A stretch of DNA of 64,000 nucleotides. It comes from Saccharomycopsis phalli. Taxonomy: Eukaryota; Ascomycota; Saccharomycetes; Ascoideales; Saccharomycopsidaceae. Every line of letters begins with the position of its first letter. Position 1 is the first letter of the stretch. This document shows, piece by piece, positions 38,415 to 47,128 of this stretch. Below the pieces are notes generated by a model, which was not told the DNA's origin, did no database searches, and saw nothing but the letters and a program-made list of their open reading frames with translations. The DNA lies in assembly GCA_020342235.1 (NCBI GenBank), contig CP073212.1:124001-188000 (forward strand), read 5' to 3'. A program made the translations under genes and the position numbers.

Positions 38415-39860
38415 TTGAAAAATTCAAAGGGACGCGGGACAGGGCTCGTACAAGAGGTCTACAGGGCTGTACTATAGTACGAGATCAATATAGCGTGATG
38501 ATTTGATGAATTGGCTTTTGACGGTTATTATTAGGACTGGTGTGGAATTAGCAATAGTGCCACTTCTACGCAGTTTTGCCCAACTGGAACACGCCTTGGG
38601 CTAATTGTGCATGGACACGCTTCACGAGATCTGAGCTTGCAACCGTTGAAAACCGCCAATCTAGAATTTCATTGGTGAGGCTTACTGGTTGGGTATATAT
38701 TGGGATCATGATTAGACGTGTCTATATTGACAACTTTATATTAGCAACCTCCTCATGATAGGGTCCTAGCTTGATCTCAGGCTCTTGAGATTTGAAGCAG
38801 GGCTCATTTCAAAGCCTCGACCGATTCGCAACAAGGCTCCAGCGACAATTATAAATCAATGACTCCATACTAATTGGCACTTGCTTTGATCCAGTTTTTG
38901 GTGGAGCCCAAATGAATACCCATGTAGGACTCCCATTAAACACTGTGGTATTCAAGTACATGACTCTTTAGTAGGAATTTATGTTCTGCAATAGACTGTG
39001 AGTGATAGAGTTGCACGATGACGTAGATAGAATTATGTGTTGATGATCCAATGGTTGGTTATAAGCCACTTGCAAGTAGGTGTTGGTTGAATTGGGACAT
39101 TCTTTCCAGTTGATGCATCAACTTGCCAAACATCGATATTCCAGCCGTGTTTCTAAATTATCTGATGAATGTCTCAGATTTCATTTCAGCAAGGCATCGA
39201 CTGATATGTGAATACAAGGTGCATTTTTCCATCCAGCAATGGTCTAGGATTAGTCCATGTAGGCTACAAACCACATACCACTGGTGAGGTTTCTAAACTG
39301 CGTTGGAGTTCCAGTAACGTGCTCTGGGAAGGTTCAGAGCGCAGACTCGTAATACAGAACCAACCTTGATTATCCCAGTTGTAGCGCAATCAAGGTATTC
39401 ACAGGATTATATTTCCAAAGGAGTTGCGGTTTCTGGTCTTTAAAATGCAATCTCTGCATTTTAAATGTGTCGTTTTGCGTCGCTTAGTATCAGCACACGC
39501 GACTCATGACATGTATACTAGGATGCAAGTTTGCCTTGGGGATATTTAACAATGGGCTATTATCAGTGGAAAGGCGGGTTTTATTGATACCGTTGGAACA
39601 GATGTTTCCGCATTCTGGAGGTTTTAGAGATTCTAATCAAAGAATTCGGTTGGATCTAATAGAAGGCTTGTTCGAGCCCGATACTAGACCCATTCCACCG
39701 ACTTTGATTTACAATCCGCACTGTTAAGCAATCAGTGTATTATATTGGCAAAGCCCCAGTTGTACAACTATTTTTCTAGTACATGGCTGTATTTGGTTTA
39801 AATCTGGTCTCAAATAGTCGCAGCAAAAGCTAGTCAGATAATACATGGCAAACTACCACA

Positions 39861-39952
39861 TGTCATTTCTTGGGATAGAAATAAAAAGCATTGTCATTTC
39901 TTGGGATAGAAGTAAAAACATTGTCATTTCTTGGGATTTAAGTAAATAAACA
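39861..39952. repeat. About 30-nt array upstream of BOL1, three copies
   Basis: Three diverged units beginning tgtcatttcttgggat, of about 30-31 nt, followed by a tiny cattgg run (cattggcattggcattgg). Confidence 0.85.
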
Positions 39953-40029
39953 TTGGCATTGGCATTGGCAGATAGTATGATAGTGCCCATAACCATCCTG
40001 CAGGGCACTCAACCACAAGGCTAAAGATT

Positions 40030-40380
40030 ATGAAAAGTACCCGCTTACCAATGCTTTCTCGAATGATTCGGTTTTCACTGGCATCCCCCGGGCCAATTGA
40101 ACGCAGTATTGCGGAAAAGCTCATGGAGTCTCTCTCTCCAAGTAGTTTGGCCATTTTCAACGACTCCAAGAAGCACGCAGGGCACCATGGTCTCCGAGGT
40201 GCGGAAAACACCACCGAGTCACATTTCCGCATTGAGGTTGTCTCTGACAAGTTTCGCGAGTGCCGCAATCTCCCTGGACGGCATCGGATGGTGTATGGGT
40301 TGTTATCTGAGGAGATTAACGAGAAGGGTGTGCATGCGCTTCAATTGAGCACCAAGACTTCTGATGAGGTGGCTAAATAA
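40030..40380 (+). CDS. BOL1: BolA-family mitochondrial iron-sulfur factor
   Basis: This 116-residue BolA protein starts at 40030, or at 40051 (MLSRMIRFSLASPG); both give an Arg-containing mitochondrial presequence. The BolA fold is marked by IERSIAEKLMESLSPSSLAIFNDSKKHAGHHG, ESHFRIEVVSDKF, LPGRHRMVYGLLSEEI and GVHALQLSTKT. The conserved histidine in GVHAL and the His of the KHAGHHG loop, used as ligands with monothiol glutaredoxins, are both present. The long insertion between KHAGHHG and SHFRI (LRGAENTTE) is typical of the BolA1-type mitochondrial proteins. Known role in yeast: Bol1, with Grx5, helps deliver [4Fe-4S] clusters to specific mitochondrial targets such as lipoyl synthase; GCV3, a lipoyl protein, lies two genes away, which is probably coincidence. 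Confidence 0.92.
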   Translation: MKSTRLPMLSRMIRFSLASPGPIERSIAEKLMESLSPSSLAIFNDSKKHAGHHGLRGAENTTESHFRIEVVSDKFRECRNLPGRHRMVYGLLSEEINEKGVHALQLSTKTSDEVAK

Positions 40381-41416
40381 AGTAATAGCATGGTCTCGGA
40401 AATGGATGTTGGGGGCAGTGTTAATTATAGGTTGGTGTCGATATAGATAGATGGGTGACGGTACATGTGAGATGTAATGTGTGGAGGGTTGTGTCTCATG
40501 GTGCATGTGAGAATAGCAGTGATGATATGTATAACATTAATTGTATAAATTGTACTCTTGGTACCATGAGCACAATCCTAGCTATTAATTTCCAGCATTT
40601 GCTTCTCTTGTAATTGGTAGTATGTCTTATTCCATCCTAGAAATGTGGTCCAACGCTACATCGCAAAGATCACCTGAATCCACTAATACAGCCGCTATTT
40701 CCTGCTAATCCAAGATTCATACCATGTTGCCTTTTACTTTTGTTCTTGTGCAATGTGCTAAACAGCATTTTCTCCATTGGTAAACATCTTGGAATCTACC
40801 ATTAGGCCATGCAGCAAAGGCGTGATTTAGATAAAAGCATGCAACCAAACTTGTAAATCTGCAACACTCCCAAGAATTTGATTTGATATTGTCATTTACG
40901 GCGATTTATTTCGTATATATGCTCTGTTTCCGGTTGTTGCTTTCCACTATATTCTGTCCACGTGACACCGGTGTCAATCCTTGAAATTCTCATTTAGATT
41001 TTTTCAAATGTCCCGGGCCTGCATAGAGTGTATTTCTCAACGTCTAATTCACCATACATAGGCCTTTTATTTTCTTCACAGTACACCCTCTGATATTTTC
41101 CCTCCATTTCCACTGAGTTTTCCATTTCCATTGAGTTTTCCATTTCCATTGAGTGCTCCTTTTCCATTGAGTACTCCATTTCCATTTGGGGCTCCATTTC
41201 CATTTGGGGCTCCTTTTTTTGACTTTTATTATTCCATTTCTCCGATCGTCAATCCATTCAAAAGTCTGCGACTGGGTCTCAGAAATCCCACCTACACTAC
41301 AGCCATAAAAGTACAACCTGACCAATTGAATTCCCAGCTTTGAAATGCACAAACCACGGGTGCCTGCGGGGTAATACAACAGACTACATAAGTGCCAAGC
41401 GTATATTAACCAATCA
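40381..41416. other. Intergenic stretch between convergent genes
   Basis: About 1 kb. Frames on either strand are short or derive from the array at 41102-41215. No RNA gene is evident. Confidence 0.55.
41102..41215. repeat. 15-18-nt pyrimidine-rich array
   Basis: Six or so units of ccatttccattgagtttt and shortened or changed forms (ccatttgggg), passing from one variant to the next. It lies about 200 bp past the GCV3 stop. Confidence 0.9.
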
Positions 41417-41938
41417 CTAGTGGTCCTCGTCCAAGGTCTTAACATACTCCTCGATGGTCATCAAGCTCTCGTTGTTGTCAAATTGCTTTTCGACATCGCT
41501 CACCTTGATCTGCGCCAACCAGCCCTTGCCCAACGGATCCTCGTTCAACAACGCAGGAACCTCTTCAGCCTCTTCATTGACCTCGGTGATTTCCCCGGAG
41601 ACTGGCGAGTAGATCTCAGAGGCCGACTTGACCGACTCAACCGATCCAATCGAGTCACCCTGATTGATAACATCGCCCACCGATGGCAACTCCACAAACG
41701 TCGTGTCGCCCAAGGCGTCAGCGGCGTATTTCGTAATTCCCACAAACGCAGTTCCATCCGGGTGAAGCGCAATCCACTCATGCTCCTCAGTGTATCTGAC
41801 CTTGACTGGACCAGCGCTGAAGCTAGCTGGAACCGCCAGTTTGGTTAATGTGTTGGCAGCAGAGTGGTTGAATCGCAATGCTGCTGCACGGAGCGGGTGG
41901 GCAAATCTTGGGAGGCTTCTCGAGACTGTGGAAAACAT
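41417..41938 (-). CDS. GCV3: Glycine cleavage system H protein
   Basis: This 173-residue mitochondrial lipoyl carrier starts at 41938 (MFSTVSRSLPRFAHPLRAAALRF), a strong presequence; the 99 extra codons upstream in the same frame run into the divergent gene's promoter and exon 1 and are rejected. H protein shuttles the methylamine group of glycine between the P, T and L proteins. The lipoyl domain includes YTEEHEWIALHPDGTAFVGIT, ALGDTTFVELPSVGDVINQG and the lipoylation motif SIGSVESVKSASEIYSPVSG, with Lys104 as the modified residue. The C-terminal part (NEDPLGKGWLAQIKVSD) is also family-typical. The length agrees with S. cerevisiae Gcv3 (170). It shares a 119-bp divergent promoter with the YET gene. 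Confidence 0.96.
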   Translation of the reverse strand: MFSTVSRSLPRFAHPLRAAALRFNHSAANTLTKLAVPASFSAGPVKVRYTEEHEWIALHPDGTAFVGITKYAADALGDTTFVELPSVGDVINQGDSIGSVESVKSASEIYSPVSGEITEVNEEAEEVPALLNEDPLGKGWLAQIKVSDVEKQFDNNESLMTIEEYVKTLDEDH

Positions 41939-42011
41939 TGTGTAACTAGGAGGAATAATTTTGTGATATATAAGTGACTCGGGTTGGGACCGAGTCAGTT
42001 TTTTGCGTGCG

Positions 42012-42019
42012 TTACCCGG
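42012..42019 (+). promoter_or_regulatory. Reb1-type site between GCV3 and YET
   Basis: TTACCCGG, 74 bp upstream of GCV3 and 39 bp upstream of the YET exon 1 ATG. Its position supports this being the true divergent promoter and therefore the upstream YET exon. Confidence 0.6.
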
Positions 42020-42057
42020 GAGATGGTTGACAGCAATCCAACTTCGAGGCAAAAGCA

Positions 42058-43176
42058 ATGGGTATTTATTTAACTTTGGTACGTATGAAAAATGACTTGG
42101 GAAGCTATGGAAAGTAGTAGTGGGGAAAGAAGACGCAGGCAAGATTACGGATTGAATTGTATGATGAGATTGGATTGGCAATGGGTAGAAAAGTCTGAAT
42201 TGTGAATGTGGCCAAATGAACATGCAATTGATCATGGATGGATTCCACTCAATTGATCATGGATGGATTCCACTCAATTGGATTATAAATGTCTTGAATA
42301 GTTGGCCGTGAATTGAATCATTTGTCGTCAGTTGGCTGCGAATTTAAGATCATGTGCACGACCATGGATTTAACAAGGCACATGTATTCAGTCATGTGCT
42401 TTGATTGAATGTTCTTGGGTGATATACAATCAAATCATCAGCTTCAATTGAGTATAGTGATGTGAAAATATGTTCTTATAGTGGAAGGCTGGCCCCAATC
42501 ACATTCATTGCACCTTTCATTATCCACTTACTCCTGTACCCAAAACATTGCTCATCACATTGTCAATCCAGCTCACCAGTGCACCGCTATCCATTTGTAT
42601 TCTTCCACATCCTTTTGTTCTATTCTAACTTAGATTTTTGGGGTCCTAGTTGCCGAAATGGCAGCGGTGTCGTTGCTCGTCGCTCCTTTACCGCATACTG
42701 TCCGTAAGCAGCTTGTGAAAATTGCGCTTATTTTATGGAACTCAGTCCAGGTACGTGTGACTTTGTATGTCTCTGGGACTTTGATTGGTCTTTTGTTTGT
42801 CGATGCCGCACAACGCTCGTTCAAGTATCCTGTCTTTGAGAACAATCCAGTTATCGTGGACAGCAACTTGGCCAAGGGTTATAACGAGTTGCTGAACAGC
42901 GACTACTTGGCCAAGAAGTTCTACCACCAACGGAACTTTTATCTTTCTGGTATCGTGATCTTCTTGTCGTTGGCCATTCCTACTATTATCAATTTGCTCA
43001 ACAAAATCATCAAGTGGGACGAAAAGTTTGAAAAGGAGGGTGCTGGAGACTCCAAGACGTTGAAGAAGGAGTTGGATCGCTACAATGCAGAGATTGAGGT
43101 CTTGGAAAAGAGCATTGGTGAGTTGAAGGGTAAGATTGCCAGTAAGGAGACCAAGAAAGACAAGAAGAACGAGTAG
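42058..43176 (+). CDS. YET3: BAP31-family ER protein (Yet), two exons
   Basis: Exons are 42058-42078 and 42634-43176, giving 187 residues. Exon 1 encodes only MGIYLTL; exon 2 starts IFGVLVAEMAAVSLLVAPLP. The spliced N terminus matches yeast Yet3 (MSIYYSLVFALLLAEVFIFSVLALP) residue for residue in pattern, whereas starting at the ATG at 42658 would delete most of the first membrane helix. Further family features are the second helix (VTLYVSGTLIGLLFVDAAQRSFK), the third (FYLSGIVIFLSLAIPTIINLL) and a C-terminal coiled coil (LKKELDRYNAEIEVLEKSIGELKGKI) with a Lys-rich KKDKKNE ER-retrieval-like end. BAP31 proteins act at the ER in membrane-protein sorting and translocon association. Which of Yet1/2/3 is closest cannot be decided by eye. 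Confidence 0.9.
42079..42633 (+). other. 555-nt intron in YET
   Basis: GTACGT donor, TTCTAAC branch sequence and TTAG acceptor five bases after the branch A, in phase 0. The interior includes a 25-bp tandem duplication (42225-42274, starting caattgatcatgg). Confidence 0.88.
42225..42274. repeat. 25-bp tandem duplication inside the YET intron
   Basis: Two perfect head-to-tail copies starting caattgatcatggatgg, followed by the first bases of a third. Confidence 0.95.
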
Positions 43177-44342
43177 GTTTGTATATGCTACATGATTAAT
43201 TCCGCCAGCCGGTATAATTCTGGTTAGTAGCCTGAATTTTCATGCTATATAGAATGTAAACTATCTAGCTTTGTATAAATTTGAGAAATTAGCTGTGACT
43301 TTTTGGTCAGCTGACTATGCATATTGGCCTGAAAGCTATACAACTGCCTCGTAGTGCATGTTCATTTGACTTTAGTAAATACTGCACCAAAAGTACATAA
43401 TTACCATGATATATAATCATATTTTTGGTAAGAAACTCTTGAGCTAGTATTCTGATTCTGGCTAATGGCGTGAATTAAACACGCAATGTGCATTTTGTAT
43501 ATGGACCAGGGTACAATAAGTCCATTTTGCAATTATGTGACTGTGCTGGTGACTTTATTACGGGTTTCAGTCTTCGGCAACAGTATCGTATACTGCAGAC
43601 ACTATTTTGGCCGAGATTTAGACGCGAAATCCTGCAACTCATTACTCAGAGCAGTATGATAAACACGTTGTGTTGTGGTCATGATATTTCAAAACAAACT
43701 AATGTGGCATACTGGATTGGTATACTAGATTGGTATGGAGTGTCGCATTTATATGCTGCAGACCAGTATAGTATGTGATACAATTGAAGGATATTCCCAT
43801 ATAATGGCATATCCATAAACATTGGATAGCGATTTTCGTCGCTCAAGAATAAAAGACTATGCAAACTGCGAGGGGTATCGGCAGATGTGCTATTTACATT
43901 GGTTAAACTATAATTAACCGTTGTCGTGGATACTGTGCCATTACTGTTGTTGTTATCATGGATACATTGCTCATAATTTAATCATCATTATAGGCAACTT
44001 GGTGGTTCTACCATGTCCATTAGTATTGTAAATCGACACTGCCTCACCCCATCATTTACATAATTGCATGCAATGGTATTAATGTGATGCGATCTGTGAT
44101 ACTATATGTACATCACTCATTATATCTTGAATGCCCAGTCCCGAGCCTTCTTTCTTATCCCGAGCTTTCTATTGTCTTCTGTGCAACTCATCCCATATTC
44201 TCCGCCACTATTTATCCTATATCTCAAGTCGCTTATCCGATACTGTGTATTTGGTGTGCTAACCTGTCATAATTGCACGTGGGTACTGCTCATAGTGTGG
44301 GATCCGGAATATAAATCGGAATCAAGCCGCAATATCCACAAT
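43177..44342. other. Intergenic stretch, promoter of the dioxygenase gene
   Basis: About 1.2 kb, AT-rich. A 96-codon frame at 43488-43778 has no recognisable content. A CACGTG at 44277-44282 lies 60 bp upstream of the dioxygenase ATG. No RNA gene is evident. Confidence 0.5.
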
Positions 44343-45725
44343 ATGGGCAATTCAAATACCAGTGGAAAGATTGATTTTGTGGTCAAAAGCATAAGCCTTA
44401 CACCGCAACCAGATGCCTTAACTGGTTCGTTTGGAGAGGATCTTAGCGAGGCTAATGTGGAAAGTGATCCTAAGAAGTTGCGGGAGAAGTACTTGCCGGA
44501 AGTAGATGTCAATGAAGTTAAGCAGAAGTATAATATCCGACCTTTTGTCGAGGCACAGCCCCTGAAGCTTAACGAAGTTCCGACTATTGAGTTGGACTCC
44601 CTAGACTTTTCCACCTATGAGGAAGGCGAATCAGGGTTGGAAAGCCGGAAAAAGCTTGCGGCAAAGTTGGAGAAGTCGATTTCCACGTATGGATTCTTCA
44701 ACGTCATCAACTGCGGGATCTCAGATGACACTTTTGACAATCTCCGGTCGATTGCACAGTCGGTCTTGGAACTTCTGCCTGAGGAAAAGCTCAATTTCTT
44801 GGCTGGAGCCCAGCAGACAGACTTGGAGAACAAAAGTTTGTCTTTAGGTGGAGAGCGTGGTGCTGGGTTCAAGCCAAAAGGCTACTGGACGATGCAAAAC
44901 GGCGTCAGGGACGCCATTGAGCACTATAATTTCCGCGACTTGTTGCACGACGACTATTTGTTTGATAAAAACCGAAAGTATCCCGAAGTTGCTAGAGCTT
45001 TCTTGCCAGAGGTGTCGCAGTACTACAAGCACATTCACTTCAGTGTACTCCGACGATTGTGTAGCTTGTGCGACATTATCTTAAATCTTCCCGAGGGATA
45101 CCTCTGGGAGAACTTTTTCAAAGTTTACCGGAACGACTTGATGAACTCTGGGTCCGGATACGGTCGGTTCATGCACTACTTGGGCATGACTAAAGACGAC
45201 GAGAAATTGACCAAGAATACTTGGCTTAGAGGTCACTCTGACAGTTGCGGGTTCACTTTCATTACGTCGCAGCCAATATTGTCTCTTCAGATTCGCGATT
45301 ATTACACTGGGGAGTGGAAATACGTTGGGCATAAGCCACACTCCTTGATTGTTAATATAGGCGATGCTATGGAGTTTATCACGGGGGGATACTTCAAGTC
45401 GCTGATACACCGAGTGATCTCACCACCTGAAGACCAGAAGCAGTACAAGCGGCTTGTGTTGATTTATTTTTGCGACCCTAAATTAAGCTCTGTGCTTGAC
45501 CCAGAGGCCCTTGGGTCGGAGAAGTTGGACGTTTTAGGATACAAGCGACCGGAGGAGTGGGACAAGATCACGTTTGCACACTGGGTCGACGAAAAGGGGC
45601 GGTTGTTTGGACGGAAGGACTTGAATCTAGTCGATGGAGATGAGCCAAGGGTTATTAAGGTGTATGGAAGAAAGCACGAGAGATGGCACCAAGTGAGTGA
45701 TAAGTTGGAGGCTTTGCGTATTTAA
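44343..45725 (+). CDS. 2-oxoglutarate/Fe(II)-dependent dioxygenase, isopenicillin-N-synthase-like
   Basis: This is a 460-residue enzyme of the plant/fungal 2OG-Fe(II) superfamily. The start at 44343 (MGNSNTSGKIDFVV) follows the in-frame upstream region, which is AT-rich and Cys/Leu-rich in a non-coding way. The DIOX_N part covers about residues 78-200 (VPTIELDSLDFSTY, SISTYGFFNVINCGISDD). The catalytic jelly roll carries the iron ligands His298 and Asp300 (RGHSDSCGFTFI) and His356 (SLIHRVISPP), with Arg370 (KRLVLIYF) for 2-oxoglutarate. The 70-residue N-terminal extension (SDPKKLREKYLPEVDVNEVK) is unusual for the family. Substrate is unknown; fungal members act on small metabolites, and no biosynthetic partner genes are adjacent. 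Confidence 0.9.
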   Translation: MGNSNTSGKIDFVVKSISLTPQPDALTGSFGEDLSEANVESDPKKLREKYLPEVDVNEVKQKYNIRPFVEAQPLKLNEVPTIELDSLDFSTYEEGESGLESRKKLAAKLEKSISTYGFFNVINCGISDDTFDNLRSIAQSVLELLPEEKLNFLAGAQQTDLENKSLSLGGERGAGFKPKGYWTMQNGVRDAIEHYNFRDLLHDDYLFDKNRKYPEVARAFLPEVSQYYKHIHFSVLRRLCSLCDIILNLPEGYLWENFFKVYRNDLMNSGSGYGRFMHYLGMTKDDEKLTKNTWLRGHSDSCGFTFITSQPILSLQIRDYYTGEWKYVGHKPHSLIVNIGDAMEFITGGYFKSLIHRVISPPEDQKQYKRLVLIYFCDPKLSSVLDPEALGSEKLDVLGYKRPEEWDKITFAHWVDEKGRLFGRKDLNLVDGDEPRVIKVYGRKHERWHQVSDKLEALRI

Positions 45726-47128
45726 ATGATATGACCTGGGGATATGAAGTCGATGGGAGACAAGGAAAATGGAAGATACGATAGACGACCGAGGTGATTT
45801 TAGATTAATGATGAAGTGCTAAAGAAATGAACACAGACGAGTATATGGCGATCGATGTGCGTTGATACATGGACAAGAGTAGATAAAGAGTGAGGTGTGC
45901 TGTTATATTAAAATGCGTGTATCCAGTATTGGCAATTACACTGGTATATTCTAAAAGTACCATTGTACTCACCAGAAGTTCAATTAGCCCGTCTAGCGTA
46001 GCTAAATTTATATAGCCACTGAATATACAAGTTCTCAAGCGTATAAGTAATAACATGTATATAAGCGTACTAAAAGGTACTTACATGCATCTAATTTATT
46101 GTCAGCAAATTTAAAGTTGAACAGTACTGCAAGCTACAGGCAAATAAGTAGGGAACTCTGGTTAAACTTCTTTGTACATTTTAGGTGTGGAATTACTTAA
46201 ATCTTATTGGATGGACCCTAGGGGTTTGAAAATAGGATTTGCGGTGTGAACACATTCAGTCCCCGGACTTGAGAGGCCACCTTGTCCTAAGCGAAGCCTA
46301 GTATTGTCCCCTTTGACAACAGGCATTGATAAATGCTAGAATAAATTGGCAAATTGTACTGGCAGTTTTTACAATGCTTTATAGCATTTTTTATGGAGAA
46401 ATTCCAAAGACATTTTTCATCACGCACTAGTGGCGGCGTGATTTTATTATTAATCACATGACATTATAAGCAGTGTTTGCGACTAAACATATACCAGGGT
46501 GTCTGGAATTGCCCCAATAGAATCGCAAACTACGTAATTATATTATTCTCGTCTGTTTTATACTTTTATTTATGGGCCATTTACTGTGGAGTAATTTTAC
46601 CAGTGTGTAGTGGGGCCAGGGTGAGGCCAAATCTCTGCAAATAGTGTCCGACATGCATGGATAAAGTGGCTTAGCTCCAGCAAAAGTTGAGAGATAGATG
46701 TATTCAGATTTGCATTCAAATTTGGATCCGGGTTGGCTGTACAATTTGATTACTCAAAGTCGGCTCAAATTATATTCACAAAATATGTGCACTACATAGT
46801 CCTCAAATTAGTAAACTAGGCCCCGCTTTCCATCACTTGTTGCAACTCCTCAACATTTGGCATATTTGCTTGAAAATAACTTGTATGCGTGGTCTATATG
46901 CCGATAGCATATGCTAATAGTCTTCAGCCCTACTGTGTATTGTAAATCTGAAGATATAATCATGTTCGAGAGATGTGTAGTATGAGTAAATGTCGAACAG
47001 ACCGACAAAGCCAAAAGACCTTGTTGAATCCCAAGTGTCAAGATTCAATATTGGTTTTGGATGCTTGGTGATAATAGTGCTCGCTACAATCAAATAAACA
47101 AATCTAGATATAATATAATGTACATCAA
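45726..47128. other. Intergenic stretch between convergent genes
   Basis: About 1.4 kb, AT-rich; no frame over 90 codons has recognisable content. The segment at about 46180-46460 is somewhat richer in GC (ccctaggggttt, cagtccccggactt) and contains small palindromes, but I cannot assign an RNA gene or element. Confidence 0.5.

Larger units (their letters stand above)
38344..40029. other. Intergenic stretch, divergent MYO2 and BOL1
   Basis: About 1.7 kb. MYO2-proximal elements are annotated separately, and a three-unit array precedes BOL1. The middle, about 38.5-39.8 kb, contains only frames of 60-75 codons without recognisable content, and I find no tRNA-like or other structured RNA. The plus frame at 39506-39727 looks balanced but resembles nothing I know. 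Confidence 0.5.

Noticed and set aside
42658-43176. YET gene starting at the ATG at 42658
   Set aside because: It would delete most of the first membrane helix; an upstream exon with proper donor, branch and acceptor restores the family N terminus.
43222-43233. TACTAACCAG on the minus strand, like an intron end
   Set aside because: No minus-strand reading frame or donor fits on either side; probably a chance match.
45726-47128. Possible solo LTR or other retroelement trace in the AT-rich gap
   Set aside because: No TG...CA-ended direct repeat pair, target-site duplication or reverse-transcriptase-like frame is visible.
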